This document shows positions 60,529-64,000 of a stretch of 64,000 nucleotides of DNA, piece after piece (positions within the stretch are counted from its first letter, which is position 1; every line of letters starts with the position of its first letter). The notes under the pieces are model-generated. The model did no database searches. It saw nothing but the letters and a program-made list of their open reading frames with translations, and had not been told where the DNA came from. This DNA comes from JAWKMZ01 sp041391965. GTDB lineage: Bacteria > Bacteroidota > Bacteroidia > Flavobacteriales > Flavobacteriaceae. Made by a program: the position numbers and the translations under genes. The stretch lies in contig JAWKMZ010000005.1 in NCBI GenBank assembly GCA_041391965.1, positions 1 to 64,000 of the forward strand, given 5' to 3'.

Positions 60529-61664
60529 TGGTTCATACATTTTTTATAGAACGCCATATTTTGCTTCGTGATTATTGGTGTTGAAAATTTCTCGATAACA
60601 TGAAGTCGTCCAGCCTTTCCAAACTTAGTACATTTAGGCACGTCATTAACTAATTCAACTATTTTTTTAGCATACATTGCATGGTTTTTTGGATTTACTG
60701 TATATCCTGTAACACCATTTATCATCAATTCATTGGCCCAACCTACATTGGAGCTAACTAAGGGCTTTTCCATAGCCAAAGTTTCTAACCAAGTCATAGG
60801 AAATGCTTCGGCAAAACTTGGCAATACTACCACTTGTGCCTTGGCAATGTAGCGTTTTATATCCTTATAAGAGACTTCTTCTAAATGCTGCACTTTTGCT
60901 TGGGCTTTTTCTGAAAGTAGGTTGTAAAAAAGTGTCCATGTGGATTGCTTTTCAAACACATCTACAGCATCTTTACCTATAAGCACCAAACTGGCATTTG
61001 GTATTTGTTCAACCACAAAGTTAAAACTTTGCGCCAATTCTAAAACTCCCTTTTTACGGATGATAGTTCCAAAATATAATATTTGATGGTGATTGATTTC
61101 TAAGTTTAAGGGCTTAAAATCCTCCACATTAATGCCATTATGAATGGTGGTAATGCTCTTTTTAAGTTTGAACAACTTCTTAGTTAATTGACCTGTAAAG
61201 TCACTTACGGACACTATGGTATCAGCATCTTTAAGGGCTTTTCGTTCTAAAAAAAAATTCTTTTTCTTTTGCTTTCTACCATCTAAATGACAAAAATAGG
61301 CATCACTACCATTAAGTCTGATAATTAAAGGGACACTAAATTTCATAAAGGCAGATAAGCCTGTCCAATCTGGGGCTTCTATCAATTGGATATGTTCGGC
61401 CTCTATATACGTTTGAATAATTTGTTGATAACGTTTACGCTCCAAGTACCAATTAAAGGCCAGATGTTTTTTTTTAGCGATGCTAATCACTCGAGTGCCT
61501 TCGTCAAAAACATCTAAATCTTCAGTTTGACCAACAACAAAAACAGTAACCTTAGCCTTTTGTTCAACCAAGCCTTTCGCTAAATTTTTGATACTAGTAC
61601 CCAAACCTCCTGAACGACTTAGGTTTGGGTGTGGATATTCTGGAGTTAAGAAGGCGATATGCAT
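60525..61664 (-). CDS. Glycosyltransferase family 4 protein
   Basis: A 379-residue GT-B enzyme with MHIAFLTPEYPHPNLSRSGGLGTSIKNL at the N-terminus (split here only by family pattern, glycine-rich loop near 19), YFGTIIRKKGVLELAQSF near 195 and LPSFAEAFPMTWLETLAMEKPLVSS near 275 with E-x7-E. It sits between the unknown GT-like gene and the FkbM gene. Confidence 0.9.
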   Translation of the reverse strand: MHIAFLTPEYPHPNLSRSGGLGTSIKNLAKGLVEQKAKVTVFVVGQTEDLDVFDEGTRVISIAKKKHLAFNWYLERKRYQQIIQTYIEAEHIQLIEAPDWTGLSAFMKFSVPLIIRLNGSDAYFCHLDGRKQKKKNFFLERKALKDADTIVSVSDFTGQLTKKLFKLKKSITTIHNGINVEDFKPLNLEINHHQILYFGTIIRKKGVLELAQSFNFVVEQIPNASLVLIGKDAVDVFEKQSTWTLFYNLLSEKAQAKVQHLEEVSYKDIKRYIAKAQVVVLPSFAEAFPMTWLETLAMEKPLVSSNVGWANELMINGVTGYTVNPKNHAMYAKKIVELVNDVPKCTKFGKAGRLHVIEKFSTPIITKQNMAFYKKCMNQ

Positions 61665-61675
61665 GATATTTTATC

Positions 61676-63082
61676 TTAGTTTGAGTTTGCCACTTTTTTT
61701 ATACTTTCTAAAATACGTTTTGAGGCATCTTCTGGTGGAAACTCATTAATTGTTTTATACCAGTCATTTGCGTTATTAACCATATGATGGCTATTTTCTA
61801 AAGTATCTACTATAATATCTGCAATTTTATCTGGATGATTAAGCCATGCAACGACCTTTGCATTGGGCTTTGATCTAAAATGCACATAATCATACACATA
61901 AACCCCTTCACTAAACGCATTATTTGCGTTTAAGTAATTATAATTCATGTACAAACAAGGCTTTTGATGTATCACAAAATCAAATACCATAGATGAACCT
62001 AAATTAATAACAGCTGCAGTATGTTGCGCCAAATTAGTAAGTAAAATGGAATCTTCTGGTAAAGGTAAAATAGTATCCCAAACACCTCCTATTTTTTTCC
62101 AAACAGGATCAATAACTACAATAACATCATTATATTCTGCAATTACTGAATCATAACGATTAGAAAAATCTACAGGGCAACGTCTAAACACCAACCCCAA
62201 ATTAAACCCTTTAGTGTTTAACACTCTAATAGCCTTAGCAACATCTCTTAAATATAACTCATCTTTTGGTGAGGTGGTAATATCATCTCCACTATAACAA
62301 AGATATGTTCTTTCAATATCAAGCTCATATTTATTATAAAACTCAGTTTTACTAAGTATTTGTTCAATATCATAATGCGACTCAAATTGTGGTGTGCCTG
62401 TAACTATTACTTGTTGTTCATTTATAGTAGGATAATATTGTAATAGTTCATTTTTCATATACTTACTCCAAACGGTATAGTAATCTGCAGTGACATCTAA
62501 AGTAGCTTTAGGCAAATTATCCCACGAAAATATAAAACACATGGTAGGTATTTGAAGTTGCTTTGCAGCCATCATTGGAGCAATAGCTAATACCGATCGT
62601 TGACTTGTACAATATATGACATCTGGTTGATGCGTTTTTAACACCGAAACACAATGTTTAAAATAAACGGTACGTTGCTCTAAACTATTAATCGCTTTTC
62701 TTATTAATTGTAACCCTTTTTCAGAATTAAAACAAAGTGTAACAAATTGAGTTAATAAACTTTTTAAGCTATTTTTTAATCCATTAAAGGATAAAGGAAA
62801 TAAATAACTTTTATATATTGAATCTGAAGTTCTTTTTTCAAAAACTGAAAGTTCTATTCGCACTCTTGCCGACTTTAAAATACTTGATAACCAATGTAAC
62901 TTTGGGTTAAGTAATGGTTTGGATTTAAAACCTAATGTTTCTAAATCAAAGGGCGTATTATTCCAAAATGTGATATCATAACCTTTATCTATCCCTTTTT
63001 TGTAAAAATCGGAATAAGCAAAGTTGCGCAAGCTTACACCGTCGGGAATTATAATGAACAATTTTAGTTTTTTAGTTTTCAT
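61676..63082 (-). CDS. Glycosyltransferase-like (GT-B fold) protein of the polysaccharide cluster
   Basis: A 468-residue protein with no signal peptide. PDVIYCTSQRSVLAIAPMMAA near residue 155, SWDNLPKATLDVTADYYTVWS near 185, QVIVTGTPQFESHYD near 225 and AAVINLGSSMVFDFVIHQKPCLYMNYN near 365 resemble UDP-glycosyltransferase or CDP-glycerol transferase-like proteins. A specific activity cannot be assigned. It is 9 nt from the asparagine-synthase homologue and 11 nt from the GT4 gene. Confidence 0.65.
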   Translation of the reverse strand: MKTKKLKLFIIIPDGVSLRNFAYSDFYKKGIDKGYDITFWNNTPFDLETLGFKSKPLLNPKLHWLSSILKSARVRIELSVFEKRTSDSIYKSYLFPLSFNGLKNSLKSLLTQFVTLCFNSEKGLQLIRKAINSLEQRTVYFKHCVSVLKTHQPDVIYCTSQRSVLAIAPMMAAKQLQIPTMCFIFSWDNLPKATLDVTADYYTVWSKYMKNELLQYYPTINEQQVIVTGTPQFESHYDIEQILSKTEFYNKYELDIERTYLCYSGDDITTSPKDELYLRDVAKAIRVLNTKGFNLGLVFRRCPVDFSNRYDSVIAEYNDVIVVIDPVWKKIGGVWDTILPLPEDSILLTNLAQHTAAVINLGSSMVFDFVIHQKPCLYMNYNYLNANNAFSEGVYVYDYVHFRSKPNAKVVAWLNHPDKIADIIVDTLENSHHMVNNANDWYKTINEFPPEDASKRILESIKKVANSN

Positions 63083-63091
63083 AAAATAGGT

Positions 63092-64000
63092 TTAATCATC
63101 ATTCATTATTAATGAAAAATTTAATAATTGCCAAATATGAAAACTGGACTCATTATTGCCTTTTAAGTAAGCATCCCATTCTCTATTAATTTCAACAATA
63201 TTAAACCACGACTTATAATTACTATATTTAATTTTGCTTATCTGACCTTCAACAAAACCTTTTAAATCTTCTGCTAACCATTCACGTTGCGGAGTTTGCA
63301 ATGCTCGTTTTGGAGCATATGATACAGATTTTGGCAAGTATTCAGATACAACATCACGCAAGATTATTTTATTTTGTTGATTTTTAATTTTAAATTCTAT
63401 AGGAAGTGAAAAGCCTAATTCCACAAGTCTAAAATCAAGGAAAGGGTCTCTAAGCTCTGTGGAATACGCCATAGATATTCTGTCATTAAAACGTAGTGCT
63501 CTAGGAATTTTAGTATAAAACAAGTCTCTATACTGCAAGTTTTCAATTTCAGTTGAAAATGGTTTTGGGTATTGATGCTTTACAACTACATCATTAAAAT
63601 CTGAGCTAATTATATTGGTTCTAAATGGACTTTTAGTAACACCTTGAATTGTTGCTTGACTGCTTGAAGTATAATAATCATAACCTGCTAATTGCTCATC
63701 CATTCCTTGACCGTCTAAAAGTACTTTAATCCCTTTTTTTGATGCCTCTTTAAATAGTTTTGAATAAGCCAAAGTTGGTAAGCCTCCATAAGGTTCATCT
63801 TGATAATTACTAATGGTTTTAGAAAGTAAAGGAACTTCTTTTGATAATAATAACATTTTGTGTAATGGGTTTTGATAATGTTGCAACATCTGTTCAACCC
63901 AAGGTAACTCATCATAATCAGCATTTCCTGTATAAAACGTAAAGGTTTCTATGTTTGTATTGTGGTTATAATTATTAACCAACGCTATCAAAGCAGAACT
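63092..64000 (-). CDS. Asparagine synthase homologue, N-terminus beyond the window
   Basis: Partial gene: the last 302 codons are present, and the reading frame runs off the window edge with S-S-A-L, the end of the SGGxDSSAL PP-loop. The remaining sequence has LLDGQGMDEQLAGYDYY near the ATP/aspartyl-AMP site, FNDRISMAYSTELRDPFLD and KIILRDVVSEYLP, as in AsnB. In surface-polysaccharide clusters such enzymes are thought to amidate uronic acid sugars rather than make asparagine. Whether an N-terminal glutaminase domain exists cannot be seen here. Confidence 0.85.
   Translation of the reverse strand, partial: SSALIALVNNYNHNTNIETFTFYTGNADYDELPWVEQMLQHYQNPLHKMLLLSKEVPLLSKTISNYQDEPYGGLPTLAYSKLFKEASKKGIKVLLDGQGMDEQLAGYDYYTSSSQATIQGVTKSPFRTNIISSDFNDVVVKHQYPKPFSTEIENLQYRDLFYTKIPRALRFNDRISMAYSTELRDPFLDFRLVELGFSLPIEFKIKNQQNKIILRDVVSEYLPKSVSYAPKRALQTPQREWLAEDLKGFVEGQISKIKYSNYKSWFNIVEINREWDAYLKGNNESSFHIWQLLNFSLIMNDD

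Noticed and set aside
63092..63991. Complete short gene starting at 63991
   Set aside because: The apparent start is TTG within S-S-A-L of the PP-loop motif, and the frame stays open to the window edge, so it is a truncated asparagine-synthase gene.

Overview
The window is AT-rich chromosomal DNA of a marine-type member of the Flavobacteriaceae (Bacteroidetes). The evidence is the gene set (PorV2-type outer-membrane protein, split transketolase, MoxR next to PpiC/SurA genes, CrtYcd lycopene cyclase, cyclophilin-FKBP fusion), promoters of the Bacteroidetes type (TTG, 19-21 bp, TAnnTTTG) and the scarcity of Shine-Dalgarno sequences. I see no phage, insertion sequence, CRISPR array or rRNA operon. 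Two tRNA genes are present.

Layout. 1-3.7 kb: thrS-infC-rpmI-rplT translation operon, with infC starting on a non-ATG codon. 3.8-6.5 kb: an exported amidotransferase-fold protein, then three small units (MarR-type regulator, DUF2024 protein, 77-residue thioredoxin-fold protein) that share a TTAGGnnTCCTAA-like operator. 6.5-13.7 kb, minus strand: AI-2E-type permease, dnaB, accA, an EamA transporter, an LptF/LptG permease and tgt. 13.8-18.8 kb: two-gene transketolase, a beta-barrel protein, an FKBP lipoprotein with Asp-rich repeats, an S4 protein, a phosphoribosyltransferase and aroK. 18.9-19.1 kb: tRNA-Lys(TTT) and tRNA-Leu(GAG). 19.2-23.6 kb: a B12-binding MerR regulator (CarH/LitR type) followed by crtI-crtB-crtZ-crtY, enough to make zeaxanthin from geranylgeranyl diphosphate. 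23.6-32 kb, minus strand: TlpA-type thioredoxin, aconitase, and an operon of three periplasmic folding proteins plus MoxR. 32.2-38.7 kb: an SRPBCC gene broken by an amber codon, a small unknown gene, then a probable haem uptake locus (TonB receptor, binding lipoprotein, permease, ATPase). 38.7-50.7 kb: TPR lipoprotein, cyclophilin-FKBP fusion, unknown protein, recQ, kdsD-tatC-lptB, DUF808, pssA, porV2-lnt. 50.7-64 kb, minus strand: a surface-polysaccharide cluster with seven glycosyltransferases or glycosyltransferase-like proteins, an FkbM methyltransferase, an O-antigen ligase/polymerase, an initiating sugar-phosphate transferase and an asparagine-synthase homologue cut by the window end.

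The two most interesting regulatory pictures are (1) a compact thiol/redox-looking regulon: the regulator, the DUF2024 protein and the thioredoxin-like protein all carry CxxC motifs, and the operator lies on or beside the promoter of each; and (2) a light/B12-type regulator beside a zeaxanthin operon whose promoter carries a perfect inverted repeat TTGTTTAAC-N14-GTTAAACAA, with a degenerate copy at the same spacing in front of the regulator gene. Both are read from sequence and untested.
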